52,819 bases of DNA, taken from assembly GCF_900002405.1 (NCBI RefSeq), contig NZ_LK995461.1:5361-58179 (forward strand). The letters are read 5' to 3'. The stretch is from Actinomyces succiniciruminis. GTDB taxonomy: Bacteria; Actinomycetota; Actinomycetes; Actinomycetales; Actinomycetaceae. The position numbers and the translations under genes were made by a program. The notes under the pieces were generated by a model. The model was not told the origin of the DNA. It searched no databases and saw only the letters and a program-made list of their open reading frames with translations. Below, piece by piece: positions 23,657 to 32,822 of this stretch (the first letter of the stretch is position 1; each line of letters opens with the position of its first letter).

Positions 23657-24631
23657 ATGCCCGAAGGTCACACCGTCCACCGCCTCGCCGACGCCCTCAC
23701 CGAGTTGTACGGCGGCCAGCGCCTGGAGGTGTCCTCGCCGCAGGGGCGCTTCGCCGCCGGAGCCGCCCGCCTGAACGGGCAGATACTCCTGGGCGCGCAG
23801 GCGCACGGCAAGCAGTTGTTCCTGCCCTTCGCCCCGGCTCCCGACCTGCCCCAGGACGCCCCGGACGTGACCTGGGTGCGCATCCATCTGGGCCTGTACG
23901 GCTCGTGGACCTTCGCCGGCGACAGCTCCTTCACCGCGCCCCATTCCATTGGCGCGCCCCGCCGCAGAGTGGGGGAGCGGGGCGAGCACGCCCTCGCCCA
24001 CGGCGGCGGTTCCGCGTTGTCCGGCCTAGACGGGCGGGAGCCGGCTCCCGCCGCGTCCGGACAGTGGACCCCGCCCGAGCCACGCGGTGCCGTCCGGCTG
24101 CGGCTCGCCGGGGAGCATGGGGTGGCGGACCTGACCGGCCCGACCGCCTGCGAGTTGCTGGATGCCGACGGCGTGGCCGCGGTGCGCCGTCGCCTGGGGC
24201 CGGACCCGCTGCGCCCGGATGCCGACCCCAAGGACTTCATCACCGGTGTTCGCCGCCGCAAGCGCACCATCGGCGAGTTACTCATGGATCAATCGATTCT
24301 GGCCGGGGTTGGCAATATCTACCGCGCCGAGGTCCTGTTCCGGGTGGGGCTGTCCCCATTCCGACAGGGCAAGCGGATCAGCGCCAAGCGGCTGCAGGAG
24401 ATTTGGGACGACCTGGTGCCGCTCATGGAATACGGGGTCGCCACAGGTTTCATCACCACGGTCGACGCCGCGGAGGCGCCCGAGCCGTTACCCGAGGGCG
24501 ACGCGGAGGCCGGGCGCTGGTACGTCTACCACCGCGCGCTGCGGCCCTGCCTGCGCTGCGGCACTCGCATCGCCGAGCGGGAGGTTGGCGGGCGGCGCCT
24601 GTTCTGGTGCCCCACCTGCCAGGCCTACTGA
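23657..24631 (+). CDS. nei: Fpg/Nei-family DNA glycosylase/AP lyase
   Basis: This base-excision repair enzyme removes oxidised bases and nicks the abasic site. The protein starts MPEGHTVHRL: after Met removal, Pro2 is the nucleophile and Glu3 the acid, and the GHTVH form marks the endonuclease VIII branch. The H2TH segment includes DQSILAGVGNIYRAEVLF, and a C-terminal CxxC...CxxC zinc finger (CLRCG and CPTCQAY) closes it. At 324 residues it is longer than the usual 260-290 because of a Pro/Gly/Ala-rich insert at about residues 105-145. TAGCGT lies 7 nt before the ATG with no ribosome site, so it is probably leaderless. Confidence 0.9.
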   Translation: MPEGHTVHRLADALTELYGGQRLEVSSPQGRFAAGAARLNGQILLGAQAHGKQLFLPFAPAPDLPQDAPDVTWVRIHLGLYGSWTFAGDSSFTAPHSIGAPRRRVGERGEHALAHGGGSALSGLDGREPAPAASGQWTPPEPRGAVRLRLAGEHGVADLTGPTACELLDADGVAAVRRRLGPDPLRPDADPKDFITGVRRRKRTIGELLMDQSILAGVGNIYRAEVLFRVGLSPFRQGKRISAKRLQEIWDDLVPLMEYGVATGFITTVDAAEAPEPLPEGDAEAGRWYVYHRALRPCLRCGTRIAEREVGGRRLFWCPTCQAY

Positions 24632-24644
24632 CCGTGACTGACCG

Positions 24645-25223
24645 TTACTGCTGTCCGTCCGCCTTGCGGTGTGGCAGCAGCGCGATGATGAGCAGCGCGA
24701 CGCCGATTCCTGCCAGCAGCACAATCAGCGCGGTGACCGGATCGACTTCCACGCCCACGGCGACGGCGAGCAACAGCCCGCCCAGCACCAGCAGAATCAG
24801 TCCCCACACCAGGGTGCTGGCCCGCACGCCCCGCGGGGCGGCCGGGGCCGAGGCGGTGTTCGCGCCGTTCTTCTGCTGCGCGTCGGCGCCCTGGTTGGGC
24901 GTGCCCTTGCGCGGCGCGCTCCAGACATCGCGCTCCGGGGTGAGCGGCGGCAGGTCGTGAGGCGGCCGCGCGGCGGGGGACTCGGGCGGTTTACCGGCCG
25001 GCAGCTGCCAGGTGGTCGCCGGGTCGGGCGAGTCCGGCGCCGTCAGGGGCAGCGGGGCGGTAGGGGGCTCGTCGGGGGTGGTGGCGTCCAGCTTGCGGGT
25101 CGACTCCTCCGGGCTCGCGTCCGGGGCGACGCCGGACTCGTTACGCCCAGCGTCGGTGGTGTCCGCGACCTCCGCGGGCCGGTCATCCGGGTCTGTGGTG
25201 ATCTCACTCGTGTTCTCGTTCAT
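24645..25223 (-). CDS. small membrane protein with acidic disordered N-terminus, function unknown
   Basis: This 192-residue protein is not recognised. Residues 1-130 are Asp/Glu/Pro/Ser-rich and look disordered. Two closely spaced hydrophobic helices fill the end (LVWGLILLVLGGLLLAVAV and ALIVLLAGIGVALLIIALL), with a short basic tail. AAGGAG precedes the ATG at 25223. It lies 29 nt downstream of the PspC/LiaF-like gene on the same strand, so the two are probably one operon and may share an envelope-stress role. It is convergent with nei across 13 nt. Confidence 0.75.
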   Translation of the reverse strand: MNENTSEITTDPDDRPAEVADTTDAGRNESGVAPDASPEESTRKLDATTPDEPPTAPLPLTAPDSPDPATTWQLPAGKPPESPAARPPHDLPPLTPERDVWSAPRKGTPNQGADAQQKNGANTASAPAAPRGVRASTLVWGLILLVLGGLLLAVAVGVEVDPVTALIVLLAGIGVALLIIALLPHRKADGQQ

Positions 25224-25252
25224 GGTCTTCTCCTTAAACATCCGGCCGCAGG

Positions 25253-27520
25253 TCAGTGAGTCGGGGTAGGCGTGGGCTCCGCGGCCGACGACGAGGTCGA
25301 GGGCCCGGCCGACGGCTCATCGGAAGGCTGCGCCGAGGCCGGGGCTGACGCCTCGGCCTGCCCGTCGGCGGCGGCCCCGGCCTCCAGGGCCTCACTCACG
25401 CAGTTGTCCCAGGCCTCGCGGCCTGCACCCGTCAAGTTGGAGACGTCATACCAGTCGCCGTACCACGACTCCTGGTCCTCCCAGTCATTGGTATCCGCCT
25501 CGTCCGTATCTTCTGAATCGGAGACCTCGTCGGAGGCATCATCCAGGGCGATGGTGACGGCCTCGGCGCACGTCGTGGCGGTGTCAGTGTCAATCGCCGC
25601 GTGCGTCATGTCGGTGACGGGGAGGGACTCGTGCGACTTGCCGTGCTCATCGACCCAGAACTCCACGATCCACGCCGTGTCGTCCTGGACGCCGTACCAG
25701 GTCACCTGGTCGGGTCGCTCATCGATGTTCACGGTTCCGACGCCTACTTCGATGCCCAAGGTAATGACGGTGTTGGCCTCCTGCGCGGCTGGAGATTCGA
25801 GCGAGACCTGTTCACTGGGATGCCAGCGCTCGGAGTGGTAATAGGTCACAGGGGCGCCATCGGCCGTGTAGCGGTTCTGCTGCCAGCCGCCGTAATTGCT
25901 GATGGCTTCGCCGTCTACCAGCCAGTCGCTTGTCGTGTCGGCGTACGTGGTGCCGAGCCCCACTGTGGAGTCCACTACGAGGCTCTGCCCCGTGACCGTG
26001 CGGATCGTGACGGCGCCGGCGCCGATGCTGAGCGACGCCCGCGTGTGCGGCTCCGCGTCGGCGGGCATGTCGGTCAGGTCGAGGACGACTCGCCCGGCGG
26101 CGTAATCGCCCAGCACCACGGTCGCGTTGCCGTCGCCAGCGGTCAGCTGCGGCTCCAGGTCGGCCCAGGTCAACGTGACGGTGTTGGTGGTGCCACCGTG
26201 GGTGGTGCTGCGTGCGCTCAGGGCGCCCTCTGGCATGCTGGTGCCGATCGCCAGCACGGGCACGGCCACCATCACGGCGAGCCAGCCCGTGGCGGTCATC
26301 CAGCCGCCGCGGCGCCCACGCAGGGCACTGATGATGACGCCCGCTCCCAGCAGCGCGGTGACGGTGCCGACCATGGCGAAGCCCGCCGCCAGCGGCCCCA
26401 TGCCGCCGGTCGAACAGATCATCACGATCACGGCGATGCAGCAGCAGGCAATGCCCATAATCGCCAGCCCCAGGCGTCGACCCGGCCCGGGACGACGGGG
26501 CCGCACCGGCCGGACGGGACGGGGAGCGACGTAGGCCGGCCGGGGTGCCGCCGACGCCGGTGCGCCGGGCGCGGCCGTCGGCCTGGTCGCGGCGTGGCCG
26601 GCACCGGCCTGTGCGGGCATGGGGCGAGTGGGACCCGACGCCGTCGGGCCGGGCATGCCCGCGGGTGCGTTGTGCCCCGCGTCTGCGCGCACGGCGCCGT
26701 CTTTCCCACCGGCTGCCTGCGCGGCAGCGGCGTAGGGGGTGGCGTGTGGCGCTGGGGGCGGCGTCCTCACCTGCGGCCCCGCTGCCGGTGGAGCGGCGTA
26801 GGGCATGCCGGCGCCCGGCGTCGGTGAGCCCGGGGCGCCCGGAGTCGGCGGCTTTTGGTGCTGTCGTCGCTGGAAGACGCGGTAGGCCCAATACACCAGC
26901 CCCACCACCAGGCAGGTCCACACCACGGGCCAGAACCCGTTGTACAGGTCCGATTCGGCCAGGCCGGTGATGTACCAGGAGGGGACCAGGCCGTGGTCGA
27001 GCAGCACCCAGCCGGCGATGAAGGTGGCCAGCGCTCCGGCGAGTCCGGCGTCGAAGTCGCCGCCGACAGCCTGCTCCAGGTGGATGCGGCCGTCGGACTC
27101 CTCGGGCATGAGCGCCCAGCCCAGGCCGTACAGCACCAGCCCGATGCCGCTGAAGATGGTCAACACCAGCCAGATGCAACGCACCAGGGTGGGATCCAGG
27201 CCGAGGCGGCGGGCGACCCCGCCGGCGACGCCACCGATCCAGCGCTCATTGGTGCGCACCAGGCCGGTGCGGCGCAGAGACTCGAAGAACCCCGCCGATG
27301 CCGGCCGGTGCGGGGACACGGGCGCGCCGGCGTCGGGCGGGAAGGCTCCCTGCGGCGGCACAGTCCCAGGTGGCACAGCGCCCGGCGGCATGTCGCCCGT
27401 GGGTACGGCACCCGGCGGAGGCACCGGCCCACCGGAGGGCTCGGGTTGTCCGGCACCGGGGCTGGGCGCCCGGTCTTGCGGCTGCTCGGCGGACGGCTCG
27501 GGAGGGGGCACTTCACTCAT
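25253..27520 (-). CDS. PspC-domain membrane protein with LiaF-like C-terminal domain
   Basis: This 755-residue envelope protein is probably a sensor or regulator of cell-wall stress. It has a Pro/Gly-rich N-terminal tail (1-75) with PPGAVPPGTVPPQG-like repeats. The PspC domain follows at about 80-140 (RWIGGVAGGVARRLGLDPTL, then a transmembrane helix ending in ALMPEE). More transmembrane segments come next, a second Pro/Ala-rich linker, and about three further helices. The beta-rich region with SLSIGAGAVTIRTVTG and GIEVGVGTVNID resembles the LiaF/DUF4097 outer domain. The tail is acidic. The start at 27520 lies 137 nt from the divergent histidine kinase, which also carries a PspC domain, so the two are likely functional partners. 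Confidence 0.82.
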   Translation of the reverse strand: MSEVPPPEPSAEQPQDRAPSPGAGQPEPSGGPVPPPGAVPTGDMPPGAVPPGTVPPQGAFPPDAGAPVSPHRPASAGFFESLRRTGLVRTNERWIGGVAGGVARRLGLDPTLVRCIWLVLTIFSGIGLVLYGLGWALMPEESDGRIHLEQAVGGDFDAGLAGALATFIAGWVLLDHGLVPSWYITGLAESDLYNGFWPVVWTCLVVGLVYWAYRVFQRRQHQKPPTPGAPGSPTPGAGMPYAAPPAAGPQVRTPPPAPHATPYAAAAQAAGGKDGAVRADAGHNAPAGMPGPTASGPTRPMPAQAGAGHAATRPTAAPGAPASAAPRPAYVAPRPVRPVRPRRPGPGRRLGLAIMGIACCCIAVIVMICSTGGMGPLAAGFAMVGTVTALLGAGVIISALRGRRGGWMTATGWLAVMVAVPVLAIGTSMPEGALSARSTTHGGTTNTVTLTWADLEPQLTAGDGNATVVLGDYAAGRVVLDLTDMPADAEPHTRASLSIGAGAVTIRTVTGQSLVVDSTVGLGTTYADTTSDWLVDGEAISNYGGWQQNRYTADGAPVTYYHSERWHPSEQVSLESPAAQEANTVITLGIEVGVGTVNIDERPDQVTWYGVQDDTAWIVEFWVDEHGKSHESLPVTDMTHAAIDTDTATTCAEAVTIALDDASDEVSDSEDTDEADTNDWEDQESWYGDWYDVSNLTGAGREAWDNCVSEALEAGAAADGQAEASAPASAQPSDEPSAGPSTSSSAAEPTPTPTH

Positions 27521-27657
27521 GGCCCCATCCTCGGCGCCCCGGCGGCTCCGACGCGATGGGGGGCTCCCCTGAGTCGCCCCCGATTCCGGCCCCCGAGGTC
27601 CCTGAATTCCGTTAACGGAGCTGCCTGGAGGACGGTTCGGCGTGCCAACATGGGGGC

Positions 27658-29070
27658 ATGACCCAGACCGCCTCCGGCGCGCCCTCCGCATTCGGGGACC
27701 GGTCTGCGTCCGCGCCCTCGCAGCAGCGGCCGACGCCGACCGCTGCTCCGGTGGGCGCCGGCACGGGGACGCCGTCGCCCGGTCATCCCCCGCTGCTGCG
27801 CCCGCCCTACCGGGCCGCAGCGCCGTGCCCGTCGCGGGTCGTCGCCGGCGTATGCGCGGGGATGGCCGTTCACCTGGGGCTGCCGGTCGGCGTCGTGCGG
27901 CTGGCCATGGTGCTGGCGGCGACCATGAGCGGCGCCGGCGTCCTGCTGTACCTGCTGCTGTGGGCCTTCGTGCCCACCGGCAACCCCCTTCGCCCGGCAC
28001 CGCTGCCTCCCGCGCGAGCCCGACTGGCCGCCCGGTTGACGGGCCGCACCGCCGACCGCCCGCTGCTGACGCCCAGGCTGCGCGGCCTGGTCGGCGGCGG
28101 CTCCCTACTGCTGGCCGCCGCCATGATTGCCGCCTGGCGGGAGGGCGTGTTCACCGGTGGCGCCGGCCTGCTGCTACCGCTGATTCTGATCGCCTCCGGC
28201 GCCGCCCTGGCCTGGTCCCAGGCCGACGCCGTCACCGGCCCGGAACGGGACTCCGGCACCATCGTGCGTCTGGCCGGGGGCGTACTGCTGGCGGCGGCCG
28301 GCGTCCTGCTGCTGATCGGCGACGACGTCCCGCCGCGTGAGCTGGTCAAAGGCGCCCTGACCGGCGGCGCCCTGGTGGCGGGCATCGGCCTGGTTCTGGC
28401 GCCCCTGTGGCTGCGCACCAACCGCGCCCTGTCGGACACCCGTGCCGCCGAGGCCCGTGAGGCCGAGCGCGCCGACATCGCCGCCCACCTGCACGACTCC
28501 GTGCTGCAAACCCTCACCCTGATCCGCAAGTGCGCCGACGATCCCGAGACGGTGGCGCGTCTGGCCCGCTCCCAGGAGCGCGAACTGCGCGCCTGGCTGT
28601 ACACCGACCGCCCCGAGGCCGCCACCTCCACCGCCGACGTCCTGCGCGAGCTGGCGGCCGAGATCGAGGATCGCCACGGCGTCGAGGTTGAGCTCGTGAC
28701 CGTGGGGGACCGGCCCCCGGACGCGGCAACGGAGGTCGTGGTCGCCGCCGCCCGGGAGGCGCTGTCCAACGCCGTGCGTCACGGCGCCCCGCCGGTGAGC
28801 GCCTACGCCGAGATCGCCGCCGACCACCTGGACGTGTTCGTCCGCGACCGTGGTGCCGGCTTCGACCTGGCGGAGGTCGCCCCCGACCGTCACGGCGTGA
28901 AGGAGTCGATCATCGGGCGCATGGAACGCCATGGCGGCCACGCCACCGTGCGCTGCCGCGAGAGCGGCACCGAGGTACACCTGTCCCTGGCCACACCGGT
29001 CGGCCCGGCCACGCCCGCCTCGCCGTCGCCCGCGTCCGGAGCCTCGGCCGGGCCGGCCTCCCCGCACTGA
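27658..29070 (+). CDS. sensor histidine kinase with fused N-terminal PspC domain
   Basis: This two-component sensor has 470 residues. A Pro-rich N-terminus leads to a PspC domain (about 57-107: RVVAGVCAGMAVHLGLPVGVV, shown across that span). Several transmembrane helices follow (about 140-250). The HisKA_3 box is AAHLHDSVLQTLTLI, with phospho-acceptor His279. The HATPase region contains REALSNAVRHG and DRGAGFDL. CAACAT lies 6 nt before the ATG and no ribosome site is seen, suggesting leaderless initiation. The response regulator follows 70 nt later. Sharing PspC with the divergent membrane protein suggests it senses membrane or cell-wall stress through PspC interaction, as proposed for actinobacterial PspC systems. 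Confidence 0.9.
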   Translation: MTQTASGAPSAFGDRSASAPSQQRPTPTAAPVGAGTGTPSPGHPPLLRPPYRAAAPCPSRVVAGVCAGMAVHLGLPVGVVRLAMVLAATMSGAGVLLYLLLWAFVPTGNPLRPAPLPPARARLAARLTGRTADRPLLTPRLRGLVGGGSLLLAAAMIAAWREGVFTGGAGLLLPLILIASGAALAWSQADAVTGPERDSGTIVRLAGGVLLAAAGVLLLIGDDVPPRELVKGALTGGALVAGIGLVLAPLWLRTNRALSDTRAAEAREAERADIAAHLHDSVLQTLTLIRKCADDPETVARLARSQERELRAWLYTDRPEAATSTADVLRELAAEIEDRHGVEVELVTVGDRPPDAATEVVVAAAREALSNAVRHGAPPVSAYAEIAADHLDVFVRDRGAGFDLAEVAPDRHGVKESIIGRMERHGGHATVRCRESGTEVHLSLATPVGPATPASPSPASGASAGPASPH

Positions 29071-29140
29071 CGGCCCACGTCGTCGCCCGCCCTCGTCCAG
29101 AACGCAGCCGCCCACTCCCATCCAGAACCAGGAGTTCCCC

Positions 29141-29833
29141 GTGACCCAGCCGCCCGCCTCCGATCAGCCCGAACAGCCCCCGCTGCGTATCCTCGTCGTC
29201 GACGACCATGCCCTGGTGCGCGCCGGCGTGCGCGCCGAGCTCGCCGCCGACGCCCCGGACCTGGAGGTGATCGCCGAGGCCGACGACGTCGAGGGCGCCA
29301 TCGCCGCCGTTCACGCCCTGACCCCCGACGTGGTCCTGCTGGACGTGCACCTGCCCGGCGGCAACGGCGGGGGAGGGGCCGAGGTCGTCACCGCCTGCCG
29401 GGACGTGCCCGCCACCCGCTTCCTGGCCCTGTCGGTATCCGACGCCTCCGAGGACGTCGTGGGCGTGATCCGTGCCGGCGCTCGCGGCTACGTCACCAAG
29501 GCCATCTCCTCAACCGACCTGGCGCAGGCGGTGCGGCGCGTCGCCGCGGGGGACGCCGCCTTCTCCCCGCGGCTCGCCGGCTTCGTGCTGGACGCCTTCG
29601 GGGCCGGGGCGGGGGAGGTCGCGGTGGCCGACTCCGAACTGGATCGGCTCTCCGCCCGCGAGCGCGAGGTCATGCGCCTGATCGCCCGCGGCTACACCTA
29701 CAAGGAGTGCGCCGCAGAGCTGTTCATCTCCGTCAAGACGGTGGAGACCCACGTGTCCGCCGTATTGCGCAAGCTGCAGCTGTCCAACCGCAATGAGCTA
29801 ACCCGCTGGGCCGCCGCCCGCCGCATCGTGTAG
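29141..29833 (+). CDS. NarL/LuxR-family response regulator
   Basis: This is the DNA-binding partner of the PspC-fused kinase. The 230-residue product has a receiver domain with acidic pocket Asp21/Asp22, phospho-acceptor Asp68 in VVLLDVHLPG, and the conserved Lys in GYVTKAIS. The C-terminal LuxR helix-turn-helix (about 165-228) reads LSAREREVMRLIARGYTYKE, then SVKTVETHVSAVLRKL. The GTG at 29141 follows AGGAG by 6 nt. A Gly-rich insert (PGGNGGGGAEV) extends the loop after the phosphorylated Asp. It probably controls the pspC-like gene and envelope-stress genes. Confidence 0.92.
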   Translation: MTQPPASDQPEQPPLRILVVDDHALVRAGVRAELAADAPDLEVIAEADDVEGAIAAVHALTPDVVLLDVHLPGGNGGGGAEVVTACRDVPATRFLALSVSDASEDVVGVIRAGARGYVTKAISSTDLAQAVRRVAAGDAAFSPRLAGFVLDAFGAGAGEVAVADSELDRLSAREREVMRLIARGYTYKECAAELFISVKTVETHVSAVLRKLQLSNRNELTRWAAARRIV

Positions 29834-29901
29834 GCGACCCGGCGGACGGTAAACTGTGGTCCGTACCGCAATGCCGTGCCCTGAGCGGAAGAGGTGAGGA
29901 C

Positions 29902-30270
29902 ATGGCGGATTTCCTGGCAAGCGTGCTGTTGGCGGTTGCATGCGCCATAGGCGGACTCTTGATCACCATCATCGGCGCCAAGATGAAACGAGGCACCCTC
30001 AAACCGAACTCCTTCGCGGGCGTGCGCATCCCTCGCGCCTACCGCTCCGAGGAGGACTGGTATCAGATCCAGTCTGCCTCCGCGAACGCCACCCTGCTGA
30101 TGGGCTTCATATTCTTCGACTGCGCGGTGCTGTTCCTGATTCAGGCGTTATTGCCTGAAATCGTTCCGTTCATGTTCCCGTGCGTAGTATTCGTGCTCCA
30201 GTCGATTCTCGGCATTGCCCTGATCTGGTATGCGGCGTTGACCGCGGACAGGCACTCGGCCAAGCGCTGA
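29902..30270 (+). CDS. SdpI/YfhL-family small membrane protein
   Basis: This 122-residue protein has three hydrophobic helices (about 3-25, 64-85 and 89-112). Between the first two lies NSFAGVRIPRAYRSEEDW, the conserved loop of the SdpI C-terminal domain. In Bacillus SdpI is an immunity and signalling protein against a killing toxin, but most family members have no known function. GAGGTGAGG precedes the ATG. It stands between the response regulator and tsaC on the same strand and may belong to the envelope-stress group. Confidence 0.75.
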   Translation: MADFLASVLLAVACAIGGLLITIIGAKMKRGTLKPNSFAGVRIPRAYRSEEDWYQIQSASANATLLMGFIFFDCAVLFLIQALLPEIVPFMFPCVVFVLQSILGIALIWYAALTADRHSAKR

Positions 30271-30363
30271 ACGTTACCGAGATGCTTGGGTGGGTGACCG
30301 CTTGGACGCAACGTCCACACGCATTACGGTGCGTGCGCGCGTGACGGGGTGAATCGTGCGAAG

Positions 30364-31047
30364 ATGACGGCCGTGACCCAGCAGGCCCCTTCGGACTCGA
30401 TGCCCGAGCAGATCGCCAGGGCCGCCGCACACGTCGCCGCCGGCGGACTACTGGCACTGCCCACCGACACCGTCTACGGCCTGGGCGTGCGCGCCGACGA
30501 CGCGGACGCCGTCTCCCGCCTGCTGGCCGCCAAGGGCCGTGGCCGCAGCATGCCGCCGCCCGTGCTGATCGCCGGCGTGTCCCAGCTCGACGGCGTCGTC
30601 GCCCACGTCCCGGAGGGGGCCCGTGCCCTCATGGAGACCTTCTGGCCCGGAGCGCTCACCCTCGTACTCGACGCCGCGCCGAGCCTCGGCTGGGACCTTG
30701 GGGAGACCGGCGGCACGATCGCCGTGCGCATGCCCGACCACCCTCTGGCCCTGGCCCTGCTGCACGCCACCGGCCCCATGGCCGTCACCAGCGCTAATGC
30801 CACGGGACGGCCCCCGGCCACCGACGCCGCCGGAGTGCGCGCCGCCTTCCCGGGGCGCGTCGTCGACGCCGGGGACGCTGCCGCAGGCGGGCCCGCAACC
30901 GCGGACATACTCCTGCTCGACGGCGGCCCCACCCCAGGCTCGGTACCCTCCACCATCGTCTCCCTGGCCGGGACGGCCGCGCAGGCCCCCGCGGTGCTGC
31001 GGGAGGGTGTCATCACCCGCGCGCAATTGGAGGGCGTGGGCGCATGA
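30364..31047 (+). CDS. tsaC: L-threonylcarbamoyladenylate synthase (TsaC/Sua5/YrdC)
   Basis: This enzyme makes threonylcarbamoyl-AMP from threonine, bicarbonate and ATP for t6A modification of tRNAs that read ANN codons. The 227-residue product has the YrdC fold: ALPTDTVYGLG near residue 37, FWPGALTLVL, and GTIAVRMPDHPLA followed by PMAVTSANATGRP. It lacks the C-terminal Sua5 domain. The ATG at 30364 is preferred to a GTG 15 nt upstream; AATCGT 6 nt before it may be a weak -10 of a leaderless message. Its stop overlaps the wecA-like start (ATGA), a common actinobacterial pairing upstream of the ATP synthase operon. Confidence 0.9.
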   Translation: MTAVTQQAPSDSMPEQIARAAAHVAAGGLLALPTDTVYGLGVRADDADAVSRLLAAKGRGRSMPPPVLIAGVSQLDGVVAHVPEGARALMETFWPGALTLVLDAAPSLGWDLGETGGTIAVRMPDHPLALALLHATGPMAVTSANATGRPPATDAAGVRAAFPGRVVDAGDAAAGGPATADILLLDGGPTPGSVPSTIVSLAGTAAQAPAVLREGVITRAQLEGVGA

Positions 31048-32192
31048 GGGTCTATCTGCTCGTGCTGCTGGTCGCGGCGGCCGTCACCTATGTGGCCGTG
31101 CCGATCGTGCGTCACCTCGCCCTGGTCAGTGGTGCCCTCACCCCGGTACGGGCGCGGGATGTGCACTCCAAGCCGATCCCGCGGCTGGGGGGTGTGGCCA
31201 TGTTCGCCGGCTTCGCCACCGCGATGGTGGTCGCCTCCCAGGTGCCCTACCTGTCCCGCGTCATCGACTCCTCGGCCTGGGCGGTGGTGCTGGGGGCCGG
31301 CCTGGTGTGCGTCCTCGGGGTTATCGACGACCTGTGGGAGCTGGACTGGATGACGAAGCTCGTGGGGCAGGTGCTGGCCGCCGGCGTCATGGCGTGGCAG
31401 GGCGTGCAGCTGATCACCTTCCCCGTCGGCGGGCTGACCATCGGCTCCTCGCGGCTGTCCCTGTTCTCGACCATCATCGTGGTCCTGGCGGTCATCAACG
31501 CCGTCAACTTCGTCGACGGCCTGGACGGGCTGGCCGCCGGCATCATCGGCATCGGCGCCTCCGCCTTCTTCCTGTACGTCTACGTGCTGACCCGCCACAC
31601 CTCCCCGGAGTCCTACACCTCCCTGGCGGCCACCGTGATGGCGGCCCTGATCGGCATCTGCCTGGGATTCCTGCCCCACAACTTTCATCCCGCCACCATC
31701 TTCATGGGCGACTCCGGCTCCATGCAGCTGGGGCTGATCAGTGCCGCCGGCACCATCATCATCACTGGGCAGATTGACCCGGGCACGCTCGGGGGCCCGA
31801 CGGCGGTGCCCGTGTTCCTGCCGGTGCTCATCCCCCTGGCGGTGCTGCTGCTGCCGCTGATGGACATGATCATGGCGATCGTGCGCCGCACCCGCGCCGG
31901 CCACAGCCCCTTCCACCCCGACCGCATGCACATGCACCATCGTCTGCTCGCCGCCGGCCACTCCCACCGCCGCGCCGTGCTGGTGATGTACGTGTGGGCC
32001 GCCGTCGCCGCGTACTCCGTGGCGGCCATGGCCTTCTTCCCCCTGCGCTGGGTCCTGGCGGGCGCCGCCGTCGGTGTGGCCCTCGCCCTGGTGGTGACGG
32101 CGGACCTGATGCCCGGCGTCCGCATCGCCTGGACGCGTCACCTGGGCGCCCGCCACGCCCGCCCCCGACGCGGCAGGGGGGAGCGACGTTGA
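31044..32192 (+). CDS. wecA: undecaprenyl-phosphate glycosyl-1-phosphate transferase (WecA/TagO family)
   Basis: This membrane enzyme moves a sugar-1-phosphate, usually GlcNAc-1-P, from UDP-sugar to undecaprenyl phosphate, the first step of wall-polymer assembly. The 382-residue product has about eleven transmembrane helices. Cytoplasmic-loop motifs are IDDLWELDW, NFVDGLDGLAAG, FMGDSGSMQLG and the His-rich HMHHRLLAAGHSHRRAVL. The start overlaps the tsaC stop, and its own stop overlaps the next start (TTGA), so translation of all three is probably coupled. The product could supply the linkage unit for the LCP transferase encoded at 18.4 kb. Confidence 0.9.
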   Translation: MRVYLLVLLVAAAVTYVAVPIVRHLALVSGALTPVRARDVHSKPIPRLGGVAMFAGFATAMVVASQVPYLSRVIDSSAWAVVLGAGLVCVLGVIDDLWELDWMTKLVGQVLAAGVMAWQGVQLITFPVGGLTIGSSRLSLFSTIIVVLAVINAVNFVDGLDGLAAGIIGIGASAFFLYVYVLTRHTSPESYTSLAATVMAALIGICLGFLPHNFHPATIFMGDSGSMQLGLISAAGTIIITGQIDPGTLGGPTAVPVFLPVLIPLAVLLLPLMDMIMAIVRRTRAGHSPFHPDRMHMHHRLLAAGHSHRRAVLVMYVWAAVAAYSVAAMAFFPLRWVLAGAAVGVALALVVTADLMPGVRIAWTRHLGARHARPRRGRGERR

Positions 32193-32668
32193 AGCGGAGG
32201 CGGGGGCCGAGCCAGATGCAGTCCACTTCGCAACGGATGTCGCAGCAGTCGCTGTTCCGCCGCACCGCGGTGCGCGTCGCCTGGGTGGGCGGTGTGATTG
32301 CCGCAGTCGCGTTGATTGCCGGCGCCCTGGCTGGTGGCGGTGCCTGGGTCGGGGCGGCGTGGGGTGCCCTGACCGGGGTTCTGCTGACCGCCGTCACCGT
32401 AATCGCCCTGCTCATCCCCTGGGACCGCTTCCCCATGTTGGCCTCCGCCGGGGTAATGGTCTCCTTCGCCGCTAAGATCCTCGTGGTGATCGGCGTGGTG
32501 CTGTTGCTCGGAGCGCACCGCGATGCGCTGGCGCCGGGCTGGTTCTTCTGCGCCTTCGCCGCGGTGCTGCTGGGGGTGACCGCCGTCGAGGTCGTCTCGC
32601 TCGGCTCCGGCAGCCATGCGCCCTCCGGGCGTCCCGAGGCAGGCAACGACTCGGATGATGAGACTTAG
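32189..32668 (+). CDS. AtpI-like membrane protein upstream of the ATP synthase operon
   Basis: This 159-residue protein has a basic N-terminus and four hydrophobic helices (starting VAWVGGVIAAVALIAG, WGALTGVLLTAVTVIALL, LASAGVMVSFAAKILVVIGVV and FFCAFAAVLLGVTAVEVV), with an acidic tail. Size, topology and position before atpB fit ATP synthase protein I, which helps assemble the c-ring. Sequence conservation in this group is low. The start is TTG at 32189, overlapping the wecA stop (TTGA), with GGGGGGAG 5 nt upstream. An ATG at 32216 is the alternative. Confidence 0.7.
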   Translation: MKRRRGPSQMQSTSQRMSQQSLFRRTAVRVAWVGGVIAAVALIAGALAGGGAWVGAAWGALTGVLLTAVTVIALLIPWDRFPMLASAGVMVSFAAKILVVIGVVLLLGAHRDALAPGWFFCAFAAVLLGVTAVEVVSLGSGSHAPSGRPEAGNDSDDET

Positions 32669-32822
32669 AGACTCAGGCGCGTCGGCGTGCCGAAGCGTGC
32701 CCGGCACCGTCACCTGCATCCGGGAGGCGTGCTCCTCGACCGCCATGCAACGGAATTCGGCGGTACGGGCGTGCGATCGGCGCCGAAGCGGGGTAGGGTC
32801 ACTGCCCCATGAGGGGAGTACC

